Of a stretch of DNA of 64,000 nucleotides, positions 12,121-23,928 are shown in pieces (the first letter of the stretch is position 1; each line of letters starts with the position of its first letter). The translations under genes and the position numbers were made by a program. The notes under the pieces were generated by a model that made no database searches, had not been told where the DNA came from, and saw only the letters and a list, made by a program, of their open reading frames with translations. The stretch covers positions 29,312,501 to 29,376,500 of the forward strand of contig NC_091665.1 of assembly GCF_042453785.1 (NCBI RefSeq). The letters are read 5' to 3'. The stretch comes from Malus domestica (lineage: Eukaryota > Streptophyta > Magnoliopsida > Rosales > Rosaceae).

Positions 12121-12831
12121 CTTTCCATTTGCTTTTTCTTTTCATCTTTTTCTTTGATGGGTCTTTCAATCCTGGATTGTGTACTGGGTTTCTGGCCATG
12201 GGCATTTTGCATTGATGAGATTCAAGTAAAAAAGAGTAATTATTTGATGGCTTTGTGGGTTGTTCTTTATTTTTATGTTATGGCTTTGTCTTTGGAGTTC
12301 AAGTTTACATTTTGGCTTATGGGTTTTGCTGCTTTTTGTATTTTACTAACAGCTCTAACTTTCCAGGTTCAGAAATTATGAATTTTTTTAATTTAGATGC
12401 TTTTTGAAGCCGTGTGACGAAAACATTTACCAGTTACATACAGCTTTACCAATTGAAATCGAGTTTCACTCTCTGATCATGCGACTATTGGGTGATCTTT
12501 CATCTTGCTCATTGTAAATATTAGGTTTCATCCGCCGTGCCTTTAACCGTCAGACTGTTGCTAATGAATTTATTGGTTGCCAGTTCCTTCAAGGCTCCTT
12601 CTCTTTTGTTACTTGAATTATGTTTTGCTCTTTTGGTGGGGTACCTTGTTCATACATATATATCAGGCTTTAGTACATCAGTATCCAAAAACATGTTATA
12701 GTAGTTTCAATTGCTTTATCAATTCCACTTGAAATTCAAATGTACATTACATCACTTTGATTTTTCTTTATCGAAGAAGTAGCTTGATACATGAGAACGG
12801 CCACCAAGAGATCAATGACATAAAATCAACC

Positions 12832-15765
12832 ATGGTGAGCTTAAGAAAGCGCAAACGCATGAGACTGTTCTCCGGTAAGAATTAGCTGAAATGTGATTTT
12901 GTTTGATAGCCTATATTGTTCTGCTGATGATTGTGTTTAGCGTGTTTATTCTTATGAGTTTTGACCTGTGTAATATGATCACATGTCAATGCTTCCTGAT
13001 CAGTTTTGGTGACTGAGAATTGTTCCAATAGGTTATCTTTCTGTATTTATTATTTGGTCTAGGTGAATATTGTTCACCAAATTGCTGGTTGGTGCTTGCA
13101 GGGGAAAGTAATGCTTTAGTTCCACTTCCCAGTTTTTGGGACAAAGAAATTTCTCCTCAAGATCCAAACCGCATGCCTTCAAATGATGTCATTCAGCCAG
13201 AGAGGGTAAGAATTGGTTAATATTTGATATGAAGGTTTTATTTACATGTTAAAAGACACTTGCCAGAAGTAGAGTGATATGTGTTATTTTGCTATAATTC
13301 TAGAAATAGTGTGGGTTATTTTGGTTCAGTTTCGGAAATAGTGTGTGTTATCTTACTGTAGTTCCAAAAATAGTGTGAGTTATTTTACTGTAGTTCCAGA
13401 AATAGTGTCAAAATTTTAAACTGTCATTGTTGCAGATGAAAGAAACCAAGAAACCGAGGATAAAGACTTTTGCTAAGAAAAGCCCAACAAAAAAGAAGAA
13501 GGATTATCTGCAATATAGATGCAACATGATGGGCTTTGCAGATGCCATGCAATTGTACAAGCCTACAATTCAACAACGTCAAGACATCTGCGACGAGTTA
13601 GCCAAGACACCGTTTTGGAGTCTACTAAAAGTGTACATGGATGACATATTGATCGCCACGGATAGAAAGAAGAAGTCCGGTATGGACTTAATAAAGATCA
13701 TGCAATGCTACAACTCAAAGGAGCAAAAATTCAAGTTTGGAGATAATGAAGCAAAGGGAATAACAAACGATGATGTTGTTCAGATATTTGGTCTGAACAA
13801 CAGAGGAGTGGAGCTTCCAAACACAGACAAGTCCACGAAACATGGAAAAGAGGACCCCTTCGTTGACAAATATTTTAAGCATGCAAACGTTGTCAAAAGG
13901 AAGCAACTAATAGAAGCCTATGAAAAATCACTCCTGGACCAATCTCCTCAAGGTGCAAAAGATACTACTTCCATAATCTGTGCTCATCTCATCCAATCAC
14001 TTCTTTTTGCTAATTCTGGAACGTATATTACCTGGAGTTTCTTAAAGATATGTGGGGAGTTGGATGAGATCAGTAAATATAACTGGGCGAAAGGAGTGAA
14101 AGATTACCTCCTCAAGATGATAAACAAAGCACAGAAGAAGAAAAAAGATAGAGGAGAAGAACCAACAATTAGCGGCTGCACCGTCTTTGTTTTGGTAAGA
14201 AATAAGAATAATAGTACGAAGAGCATGAATTGTTTTTTTATAAATTTCACAAAACTAACTTCAGTTTCCTGGTTCGTACAGTATTGGATATGTCTTCATA
14301 CAAATGTGGTTAAGACGGTCAAAGGACGAGAAAACATGATTCCGGCAATTGCAAGATGGGATACAAGTATGATACACAAAGCAATCAAAGATGTCCCAGT
14401 TGAACAAATCAAAATGACCAATAATCAAGTTATTTCACTCTACATTTCAGTAAATAATGACTATTTGCAGTTTACAATTTCACAAATATTTCATGTTTAC
14501 GCTTCTAGAAATAGTGCATTTCTATAGCTGTTTTCAATTTGCAATTCTATAAAAATAATGGTCTCTTTATTTAGAAACATAATTAACAACAAAATATTGT
14601 CAGTAAACACTTAAACAAAATAATAACGGTTTACAATTTCAGAAATAATGTCTTACTGCAAATTCGTAAATAATTCCAATTTGCAGTTCTAGAAGTAGTT
14701 TATGTTTATCAATCTTTGACTTTGTTTATCAACCAAAAATAATTACATTACTATGTAAGTTAACAAGTATATAATGTGATTGTGTGCAGATTGATGGTGT
14801 CATTCCTTGTGCTCAACCACAAGAAGAATCTTCGAAGAAAAAACAAGAAAAAACAAGAACAAAGAAAAGAAAGCAAAGTGATGTCATTCCTTATGCTCAA
14901 CCTGAAGATGATAAATTGGATGATCATTCCCACCAAAAAGAGGAAGCAAACAAAGATGAGATGGCAGAGGTTGATAAAAATTTGAAGAAGAAAAAGAACA
15001 AACAGAAAAGGAAGCAAAATGATGAAGAACATGAAAGCATCAATATAAATGAAGCTCAAGCACAGTTCGATCAACTGTGCAAAGAGGAAATGAGCAAACT
15101 CGATGCCATTCATCAGAGATACATCGTTGGCATGGATAGAACTTTAAGTGTAGATCTTTTCAATGAGTTCAAGAGTGCTAGGAGCATTGATCAGAAAAGG
15201 TACCTAACCTTCAAGACGATGATGGCATACGCACTTGACTCTTCCAACAAAGAGTGCGTAGCACTCAGGGAATCAAATAAAATGCTAAACCATGAAATGA
15301 AAAAGATTCTACGACAAGAGGAGCTTGACAAGAAGAAAGTGAATGCACTAAATGCTGATTTATTATCATTGCAGACAAAGAACAGTGCAGCTTCTCTAAA
15401 AAATCAATGAACAGCTAAATGAGATTGGAGCTTTAAAGAAGAAGTTGGAAGAAAAGGAAGCAAAAATGCCAGGTTTGAATGCTTCTGTACACGAACTTCA
15501 GGAAGAGTGCAATCAAACCGCTAGTAATTCCAAAGTTCAATCTCCATTGGGTGATGAAATTATCAAAAAGGCCAACTTTCCAATTCCTCATAGCTTATCA
15601 GACGAAATCGCGGTGCTTGAGGCGTCTGAGGGAGCCGAATCAAGCGCCGACTCTAAGGAAATACCTAAAGCGATTTCTCCGGTCAACTCTAAAGCTGCTT
15701 CCGAGGATATGTCTGCCGAGGGCAAGGTTAAGGTTGTTGATATTACAAACGCCTCCGAAACTTAG
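12832..15765 (+). CDS. Copy B: chimeric gene, AP2/ERF-like 5' half fused to a transposon/Ulp1-associated-like domain and a coiled coil
   Basis: Exons 12832-12874 (MVSLRKRKRMRLFS), 13102-13205, 13436-14194, 14282-14449 and 14790-15410 join with GT-AG introns in one frame; the last three junctions are phase 0. The first two exons match copies A and C. Exon three (253 codons) has the pattern Q..I...L...PFWSLL, IKIMQCYN, FKFG, ITNDDVVQIFGLNNRG. With exon four (YWICLHTNVV, GRENMIPAIARWD) it resembles plant proteins of the DUF1985/plant-mobile/Ulp1-associated kind. That assignment is from memory and uncertain. Exon five is Lys/Glu-rich, then helical. The frame stops at 15408, but shifting by one in the A-run at 15398-15403 opens about 118 more coiled-coil codons to the TAG at 15763. 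This is either a frameshift mutation or a base-count error. There is no AP2 domain. Its role is unknown. Confidence 0.6.
13270..13412 (+). repeat. Degenerate 30-bp repeat in copy B intron
   Basis: Four copies of a unit containing TAGTTCCAGAAATAGTGTG and TTATTTTACTG lie directly before the splice acceptor at 13435. Related words (TTCTAGAAATAGTG, TTTCAGAAATAATGT, TTCTAGAAGTAGT) recur in the later intron at 14505-14700, so the same short motif flanks the exon that carries the foreign domain. Confidence 0.6.
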
Positions 15766-15796
15766 ACATGGTTTTTACTTTTCAGTGTTTTTAGAC

Positions 15797-16282
15797 GATG
15801 TCTGCCAAAAGACGCTAGGAATTAGTCGGACGGCGGATTGAGGCCTAGCTCCTAAGCGAACTAGGAGGATTTAAGTAGATCTTTTATATTTCGTGTAAAT
15901 AAGTGTCTATTTATACTTAAAATATATATAATTTCATTATAAACTACAACATAGAATGACATGTATATTATGAAGTATTGGAATATAAGGAAAAACATGG
16001 GAAACAAGTATATAATGTGTATTCATTTAAGTATTCAATAAGTTTCTTACAATTTATTAAAAAAATAAAATACAAAATGAAAGTTATCTATTTACTATCT
16101 AAGTGAGTTGCAACCTAGGTGGATGCCTAAGCAGGTCTGAGCGGGTGCCTAGGTGGTCTAGGAGGGCGTCTCAGCAGGTCTAGGCGTCATTTTCTTAATT
16201 TTCAAACGCCAAGATATTAATCGGGGCGGTGGCCAACCGTCTAGCGTCTAGGCCGAACCAAGCGGGGATTTTTAGAACAGTG
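15797..16282. mobile_element. hAT-like MITE, copy 1, in the 3' flank of copy B
   Basis: The left end carries AAAAGACGCTAGG...TAGTCGG.CGGCGG and the right end ...CGGGGCGGTGGCCAAC...TTTTTAGAACAGTG, inverted versions of one another in their GC-rich parts. The interior is AT-rich (TTTCGTGTAAATAAGTGTCT). The same family occupies 24491-31680. It sits about 30 bp after the copy B stop, so it probably replaced or interrupted the original 3' UTR. A clean 8-bp duplication was not found. Confidence 0.65.
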
Positions 16283-16599
16283 TCCAAAATTGAACAACTT
16301 GCTATATGCCTCAGTCATGAAACTTTGGCTGTTTTGAACTTATGCTATATGCTATTGGCTTTGTAAAGAGAAACGAAAAGCAATTCCCATGAATTCAGAA
16401 AGAAGTTTCAGATGCAGGTAACTGAACGTGACTATACTTGACTTACCTTTTACACTCAATTTATTGTTAATTAAACTATTAATATCTCTTTAAACTTAAA
16501 TTTACTATCTTAACTACCCTGACAAACCCTGTTCAATACGTTAATTTATTTGTACACCCATTTAAAATAAAAAACCCAAACAGAGCATTTTATTTGTAA

Positions 16600-17799
16600 T
16601 TAATGATAAGGTAAATTACATAGTAGCCTCTCATGTTTGAGATCTATTAGACTATTACAATATCATACAACATCTTTAAAACATTTCACTTTCATACCTC
16701 ACGTACTATTTTATTTCAAAATAATACATCCGTTACATTTTTCATCCATTGATCCATTAAGTGATGACGTGGCTGCCACATTGGCAAAAAAATAATTTTT
16801 TATTTTTTTATTTAAAAAAAAAAACCTAAATCTTCAACAAAAAAACTTAGAAAACCCAGATCCCATCACCCCACCCCACTTCTGCCCCCACCCCCGGCCG
16901 CCGAAACCCCATCCATTTCATCATCTTCCCCATCGGTCGTCCCTCCCTACAACCCAAATCCAAAACCACTCCCACCCATCCTCCTCCGCACCCATCTTCC
17001 ACCTCCTCCGCTCACCCATCTTCCCATCTCCCCCCCCCCCCACCCACCCGAGCCCAACCTGCAACCCAAAAAAAAAAAAAACTCATCTTCATCTTCCCAG
17101 ACCCCCCTTCCCTGCAACCCACCCCTTTCTTCCCCCTCCCATCTTCCCCAAACACACTATGCACCCATCCTCCACCTCCTCCTCCGCACCCACTACCTGC
17201 AACCTAGAAAAGAAAAAAAAAAACCATCTCCCTTTCCCTACAACCCAGATCCCGTCTTCCCCAATGGGTGTGGATTTAAGGAGTGGGGTGTATAGAGAAG
17301 GGAAGATGGGTGGGTGCGGAGGGTAGGTGCAAGGGTAGGTGCGGAGGAGGACGTGGAGGATGGGTGCGGTGGGTTTGGGGAAGACGGGAGGGGGAAGAAA
17401 GGGGTGGATTGCAAGGAAGGGGGGTCGGGGAAGATGAAGATGGGTTTTTTTTTTTTCTTCTTCTTCTGGGTTGCAGGTTGGGTGGGGGAGGGGAGGAGGG
17501 AAGATGAAGTGGGGGTTGTGGGGAGGTGTGTTTCAGCTTTTGTTTTTGGTTTTTTTTTATATATTTATTTAGAAGATTCAGGTTTTTTTTTTAATTAAAA
17601 ATTATTTTTTTTGCCACGTAGCACAAATGTGGCAGCCACGTCAACGCTTAACGAATCAATTGATGGAAAATGTAACGGAGGTGTTATTTTGAAATAAAAT
17701 AGTACGTGAGGATGAAAGTGAAATGTTTTAAAGATGTTGTATGGGGTTGTAATAAACTTCAAACCTAAGGGGCTTCTATGTAATTTACCCTTAATGATA
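16600..17799. mobile_element. 1.2 kb foldback Mutator-type element with 9-bp target duplication
   Basis: The element is 16609-17790, flanked by ttaatgata at 16600-16608 and 17791-17799. The ends AGGTAAATTACATAG and CTATGTAATTTACCC begin inverted repeats over 200 bp (shared: ACAACATCTTTAAAACATTT, CACGTACTATTTTATTTC). The left interior is C-rich (CCACCTCCTCC...) and the right interior G-rich, so nearly the whole element could fold into one hairpin. Open frames in the G-rich part are low-complexity artefacts. No transposase is present. Confidence 0.85.
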
Positions 17800-17934
17800 C
17801 TACTTCATATTAATGGAATGCATAATATTTGTTGCAGGTAATCATGTATATGATTGCATATCGCCTCATAGAAATATGTAAATCAGATTAATTATTGTGA
17901 TGAGTTGTTAATTATCCTTAATTTAAAAAGGAAA

Positions 17935-18705
17935 AATTAGTATCATGTCCCTAGTTCTTACTGTTCATTGACTAAGACCTTATTAGTTCTTAAATTTTGA
18001 TTTAAGTCCCTATCATTAATGTGATAATGAATTTAAATGTTTATTATATAATTTTTAATATAAAAATTAGTAATTAATTTAGGGTTTAATACTCACACCT
18101 CTATTAAACTTCTAATTAATTTTCAATTCAAACATTTCCAAAATAAAAAAAAATTAAATTAAATTAAGTTTGTACCTATTAGTTTTTTTATATATAAAAA
18201 GATTCTCAATTTTTTAATCTTAAATGTACCCATTCATATAAATTTTCAATTTTTTTAATCTTAAATGTACCCATTCTCAAATATATCAATTTGTTATATG
18301 TAAAATGTACCATTTTTTAATATAAAATCCATTCAAATTTTTTAATCCATGTTTAAACTTATATGGGTACATTCTTTTTCGTTAATTTGAGAATGTATTC
18401 ATGTTTTGGTACAATAACTTTTTTTGTTAATTTTGGTTAATGTACCCATACATATATGTATATACACACACACACAATATAATAGAGAGTATAATTTATA
18501 TTTTATTATTTTTAATCCCATAAATTATGGGTTTTATTTAAAATCTCATTAATATAAACAATTACAAATTTCAATTTTTAATTTTTAATTTAAAAATATA
18601 GTAACTTACATTATTACATTAATGTTAAGGATCTCAACAAAAAACTAAAAACTAACAAGGTTTCAATCAAAGAATATTGATAGTTAGGGACCGCATCCAA
18701 AGTGT
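17935..18705. mobile_element. AT-rich MITE family with GTACCCATT repeats, copy 1
   Basis: Diverged terminal inverted repeats of about 85 bp: left TCCCTAGTTCTTACTG...ATTAATGTGATAA, right ATTACATTAATGTTAAGGA...TAGTTAGGGACCGCATCC. The interior carries repeated AATGTACCCATTC words. A second copy in the same orientation is at 21445-22452. Boundaries are approximate. Confidence 0.6.
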
Positions 18706-19363
18706 CCCATTTAAAAAACCTATTGAAACACATAGCAGATGCCGAATAGTATGCAGATGTTAGCTGGAGAGCTGGAGATGATAAACATATAGAAGTGAAG
18801 GAAAGAACACTACACAACATAAAAATAATCGAGAAGTGAATAGGGAAGAGTAGAAATCACCGAATAACACACAAGAAGCTTTGATCTGCGGTGAGAAAAC
18901 TTATTGTTCATTTGTAATGGATGCTGTTATTTTTGGTGTAAGAGAAAGAATCATAAACATAAGTATAAAAACCATATTGCTCATCAATTTTTTAATAAGA
19001 TGATTTGTAATTTTGTACTGGTGCTATCATTTTTTTTAGGGTTTGATTATTTGGGGTAGGTTTATTGATAAATCTTATTTTTATTGTTAATTTTGTCTTC
19101 TACTAAATGGTGATTTTGCAATAGCGTAATAAAGACATTTCATATCTAGAGTTTAAATTAGATGTAGAAAAATGTTATATGAGTTCAAACAAAATTTTCC
19201 TGGTCATTTTTAATCATCAAGAATTTATGTGGTCAAATAAATTAACAGATTTTGTTTTATTTTCTACTTTTATGGCCATGGAGGGCAAAGCCCAATGTTT
19301 ATGCCTAAGAAAGTAAACTAGCAATGTCAACTCATTCAATTGAGGGAGAAATCAAAGTTATTA
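18706..19363. other. Non-coding spacer
   Basis: No gene, repeat boundary or RNA was recognised. Confidence 0.5.
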
Positions 19364-19585
19364 AGGGCATCTCCAGTGAAAACACTTAAATTTGAGAGGT
19401 AAAAGCAACATTTACACCTCACTTTATATTTTCGAAAGATGTATATTTCAATTATACTCTAATGAGAAAGATGCAAATTTAAGATTTCATTTATTTTTCT
19501 CTTTAACTGGCAAGATCTCCAAAGTATGTAAATTTGCATTTTTATTTACTTTTTGGACAACAAAAAATAGATTGGAGATGCTGTA
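19364..19585. mobile_element. Small MITE candidate
   Basis: About 220 bp bounded by GGGCATCTCCAGTG and, inverted, GATTGGAGATGCTG. Short terminal inverted repeats with the word GCATCTCCA are common in plant MITEs. No convincing target duplication was found. Confidence 0.4.
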
Positions 19586-19777
19586 AATAAAGAATATACT
19601 TCCAATCCTAAAAACATAAACGGAATCCCAAACCGATCTCTTTCGTGATGAGATTTCGAAAACCAAAACCAAATAGAAAAATTCAATAATTCCAAAGAAA
19701 GAACTCAGTTTTTCGGTACAGTTTGGGACTATGCCTTCAGTTCCTCACTCTATCTCTCGATCGAATTCAGCTAACAA

Positions 19778-20703
19778 TTACCACCCACCCAATTTATTTT
19801 TTTTTTTGGACAAGAATGAAGCTTCATTAATGAAAGAGAAATACAATTTGTATTAAGAAAGGCCTAAACCTAAACAAAACACAAAGTCCTACACAACAAA
19901 GCAAACATAAAAAAGAAACCAAGCCCAAAAAAAAAAGAGCTACAACCTCAGCCACAAAGGGAGACCCACACAAATTTAGGCCCGTAGACTACAAAAGAAG
20001 CAGTGAACAATAAAACCCTAATCTCCAAGCGCCAAAACTCAGCCACAACCGCTACTACCTCCGCGAAGGAAGATATCACACCAAACTAAAAAATGCACCC
20101 TAACCAAAAACTAGATCTGACAGTATTAAGCACAGTCAATCCACCAAGAGCTTAAGCCTCCATAGCCACACTTGCAAGAAAAGTCACCAAAAGTAATAGG
20201 AGGAGGGGGAGGGCGAAGGGGGTGTGTAAAACACCCTTGTTCCGACTTGAATCATTTCACACTTCTCCCAATTTTTCCGGTAAGCTGGATTGACAGTAAG
20301 TTATGAAGGTTGGGCCTTGAGTCAAGATAAAACCCAACACTCTGAGATCTAATTCCTGGTTAAGAGTTGGAAAGGATGAAGGGCAGGAAGAGGGAGGTAG
20401 GAGAAAAGGGTGTGATGGGGAGGGAGGAGATAGATGGTGGTGAGCAGCAGTTGGTTGAAGAGCGGGTACAAAACTGAGATAAGAGCTCAGATAGATGAGA
20501 CAAAGCTCATAAAAAAACATGGAAACAGAGAAGAAAAGGAAGAGAAGAAGGAAAAGCAGAATAAAGGAAGAGAGAAATGAGGACTGCCACTGACCCAAAA
20601 ACCAAAGGCTAGGGCCGGCGGCTTAGAAGGGGATTCTTTTGGAGCTTTTTCAAAGAATGGGTTTTTCCCGCGACCAAACTTCCCGTTTTACCACCCATCC
20701 ATT
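19778..20703 (-). mobile_element. Retroposon with poly(A) and 16-bp target duplication, LINE-like
   Basis: The flanks ttaccacccacccaat (19778-19793) and ttaccacccatccatt (20688-20703) differ at two positions and enclose a minus-strand insert that ends in a poly(A) tract (T run at 19798-19808). Just upstream of the tail is CATTAATGAAGCTTCATTC, a word typical of plant L1 3' ends as I know them. There is no reverse transcriptase frame in about 890 bp, so it is either an internally deleted L1 copy or another processed RNA. The 113-codon frame at 20257-20598 (-) has no recognised domain. Confidence 0.6.
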
Positions 20704-20721
20704 GCTTGCTAAATTTTGAAA

Positions 20722-21102
20722 CCAATCCATTACTTCTTGCTGAATTCGAAACCGACCTATTTAGCTTAACAACATTTCAATTTTCAAACCATTCAATTGC
20801 AAGCACCAATTCACACAATAAACAAGCAAAAAACCTAAAATTTGCATCCCAAGAAGGTCTCTCTCTTTTGTAATTCCAATCCATTACTTCTTGCTGAATT
20901 CGAAACCGACCTATTTAGTTTCACAACATTTCAATTTTCAAACCATTCAATTGCAAGCACCAATTCACACAATAAATAAGCAAAAAACCTGAAATTTGCA
21001 TCCCAACAATTACGACAGAGAAAGACCTTGGGATGCAAATTTCAGGTATTTTGCTTATTTATTGTGTGAATTGGTGCTTGCAATTGAATGGTTTGAAAAT
21101 TA
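20722..21102. repeat. Direct duplication plus inverted partial copy
   Basis: About 130 bp at 20722-20852 is repeated directly at 20876-21006 (CCATTACTTCTTGCTGAATT; CAATTGCAAGCACCAATTC). An inverted copy of its last 75 bp follows at 21028-21102 (TTGGGATGCAAATTTCAGG), only about 20 bp away. The second direct copy and the inverted copy could form a tight hairpin. Confidence 0.85.
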
Positions 21103-21444
21103 TACAGGGGCAGAACCGTCACGATAATTTTTTTACACAACTTTGACACAGGTTTTTGTGAGACCCACTCCATAATGTATTTCAATTCGAATTGCCTATA
21201 TTTTAAGTCTTCCCTCATCCTTACTAAAAATTAGACAAAAAAAAAACCATTAAAACATGCATATGTAGGAAAGAAAATAAACGAATACAATTCGACACAA
21301 AAACCCCAAACCCTTAATTTACCGGTTATACAGTTTTAGATTTGGCTTATTGTGGGTAGACATGATCTTTGAGGAAAACCCAAAAAGATCCAAATACATT
21401 ACTAAGTAAATCCCACAAAGATTTGTGTCAAAAATAAAAAAAAA
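21103..21444. other. Non-coding spacer
   Basis: No feature was recognised in this AT-rich stretch. Confidence 0.5.
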
Positions 21445-22452
21445 AATGGAAATTAAGTTCTCATCCTTCCTTTTGCTACTTCATTGATTAAAACCTTATT
21501 ACTTTTCAATTTTTGATCAAGATCCTTGATATTAATAACATCATTAATTATTTCAATAATAAAATATTTTTTATTTCTAAACATATTCATTTAATATTTA
21601 AAATGTTACAATTAGTATATTTATATTTATGGCTAAATTTTTTATCATATATTTTTATTTTTAGTTTGTACCCATTTTTAATTTCCAACCCTTTTTTAAT
21701 TTGTACCAATTTTCTTTTTAGTTTTAATTTGTACCCATATATTAATTTCTTTTTTTGCCCATATTTTATAAAGTTTTATTTGTATTTGTACCCATTTTAT
21801 TTATTTATATGTACCCATTTTTAATTTTGCTAAATGTACCCATGCTAATTATATGTACCATTCATGTACTTTTGTTTTTAATTTTTAATCTTAAAATGTA
21901 CTCATTCTTAAATATACCAATTTGTTATATGTAAAATGTACCATTTTTTTTATATAAAATTATTCAATTTTTTTCCTAATCCATTTTTAATCTTATATGG
22001 GTACATTCTTTTTTCTTTGATTTGAAAATGTATCCACGTTAAATTTAATCAAAGAAATTTACTAATTTTATTAAGCCTAATATCTTTTTTTTTTTCTTTT
22101 TTTTTCTTTTTGTGATTTTGAAGAATGTACCCATGTTTTGATTCAATGATGTTTTGCTTAATTTTGATTAATGTACCATGTTTATATATATATATATATA
22201 CACACACACAGACAATAGTATATTTATATTTTAATATTTTTAATCCCACAAATTATGGTTTTTTATTTAAAATCTCATTAATATAAACAACTATAAATTT
22301 CAATTTTTAATTTAAAAAATATAGTAACGTACATAGAAATAAATTATCACATTAATTTCAAAAACTTGGATCAAAAATTGAAAAACCAACAAGATTTCAG
22401 TCAAAAAATATTCATAGCTAAAGACCGCATCCAAAGTCTCCCTTAAAAAAAA
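21445..22452. mobile_element. AT-rich MITE family with GTACCCATT repeats, copy 2
   Basis: It has the same terminal regions as 17935-18705 (left ...TTGATTAAAACCTTATTAC, right ...AAGACCGCATCCAAAGTC) and the same inner words (TTTTAATCCCACAAATTATG). The interior is longer, with many TTTGTACCCATTTTT units. It includes a (TA)n(CA)n tract near 22185-22212. Boundaries are approximate. Confidence 0.6.
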
Positions 22453-22489
22453 TTGTGTCATGAATTCATTGCACTATACCCAAATGGCT

Positions 22490-22582
22490 TGTTTGCTTCT
22501 TATTCTTGATGGGTGGCCCAGGAATCCCATTCCTGGCTTGTTTTACTGAGTTTTCTGGTCATTTGGCTTTCTGGGTTGCTCT
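22490..22582 (+). pseudogene. Orphan scrap of the AP2/ERF-like leader intron
   Basis: About 90 bp (TTGATGGGTGGCCCAGGAATC, GTTTTACTGAGTTTTCTGG, TTTGGCTTTCTGGGTT) match the intron start of copy B at about 11980-12060 closely and in the same orientation. No exon of that gene accompanies it. It is a fourth trace of the duplicated 5' half in this window. Confidence 0.65.
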
Positions 22583-22770
22583 GTGTGCAACTCAAATGAG
22601 TGTAAATCATAATTCCAACGGTCAAAAGTACATATAACCATAAATGGTTGCTTAAGAAGTTACCGAAAAGCCAATACGTAGCAATAATCTTGTCTTAAAC
22701 ACATAGTACTCATCTAGTTAACAACACCAAGGGTCCTAAACCAATTCATAGCTTATATGTCAATCTGTTG

Positions 22771-23887
22771 TCACTCATTCATAACAGGCTTATTCTCACT
22801 GGCCTTTGGTCGATGCTCCTTCGGCTTCTGCTCTTCCAACTTCCTGGAGTTCCCAACAAAATAAAACGATATGTTAGGACGTATCTAATGAAAACAAACC
22901 GATCGCACAGAACAGGAAAGGAAAAAAGAAACATGTAAAAAGGTGATGAGGCAGAGTGCACCAAATAGAAAAAGAACTATCAGAGCCTAATAGCGTATCA
23001 ATTCTACATATTAAAGTTTCAAGGAGCACAGCAAGAACTGAAGGAACACGAAAAATAACTATATAGAAGGGGAGCCCTGTTACCGAAAGCTGTTATACCC
23101 TTCAGAAGCACTCATCGAGACATTAACACCCCTTTCCTTCTTATCAGATAATACACCTTTCCAAAAATTAACACCCCATATACACCATCTAAAATTGCAT
23201 AATAAGTTTAAAGTATCCAAATGGGATAACTCAAGACAGCTTCAATTAAGTAAAATGAGTTCCACTACAACGGTTAACGAACAAGTTTGCATCAAATCTC
23301 ATGGCATAGATGACACTTGACTCTCAACACGTAATGTTGGGAGACTATATAAGCGAAAAGAACAACAGAGAGCTGCACCTTAAAAACTAGCAACCGATCA
23401 CACATTTAACATACATACTCTTTGTATACATAAAACCTTGCACTCGACAGATTATGATGTATACTTTATACACAAAACCCAAATGTGAAATTGAGTTTAG
23501 TAACGCCGATGCAAAAGCTAGACTAAACAAGACTGCTACGAAAAACCCAAGAATCATCAACTCCCCATCCACAGATATAACACAAAAACAATCTTTTTGA
23601 TAGAACACACAACTGACATACAAATTGGAGCAAAACCTCAGCTGGGAAAGATAAAAAGAAACACCCACATAAGAAAAAAAAAATGCATGAAATTGAATAA
23701 AAAGTCTTATTCCTTGGGCTGATTGAAATCCCAAATTATCAACAACAAATTGTAATCTTTTCATCACTTTCATTTCAACAATATAAGAATGCCAAAGTTT
23801 TCGTCACCAAAAATATATACGCAATAGTCGAAACAAAATGCCCCAATTTTACAAGAAAGGAACAAGAAAGATAAACCCTAAAAGCAT

Positions 23888-23928
<41 letters not shown>

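Noticed and set aside
13630-13665. VYMDDILIATD in copy B looks like a reverse transcriptase YxDD box
   Set aside because: No other reverse transcriptase block is near it, and the surrounding pattern (PFWSLL before, CYN...FKFG...DVVQIFGL after) fits a different domain. Treated as coincidence.
17283-17598. Gly-rich proteins of 74 and 94 codons
   Set aside because: They lie in the G-rich arm of a foldback MITE. They are a composition effect.
23387-23773. 128-codon minus-strand frame inside the intron of the 47-residue gene
   Set aside because: Intronic, with hydrophobic low-complexity translation and no family recognised. The spliced frame of the host gene skips it.
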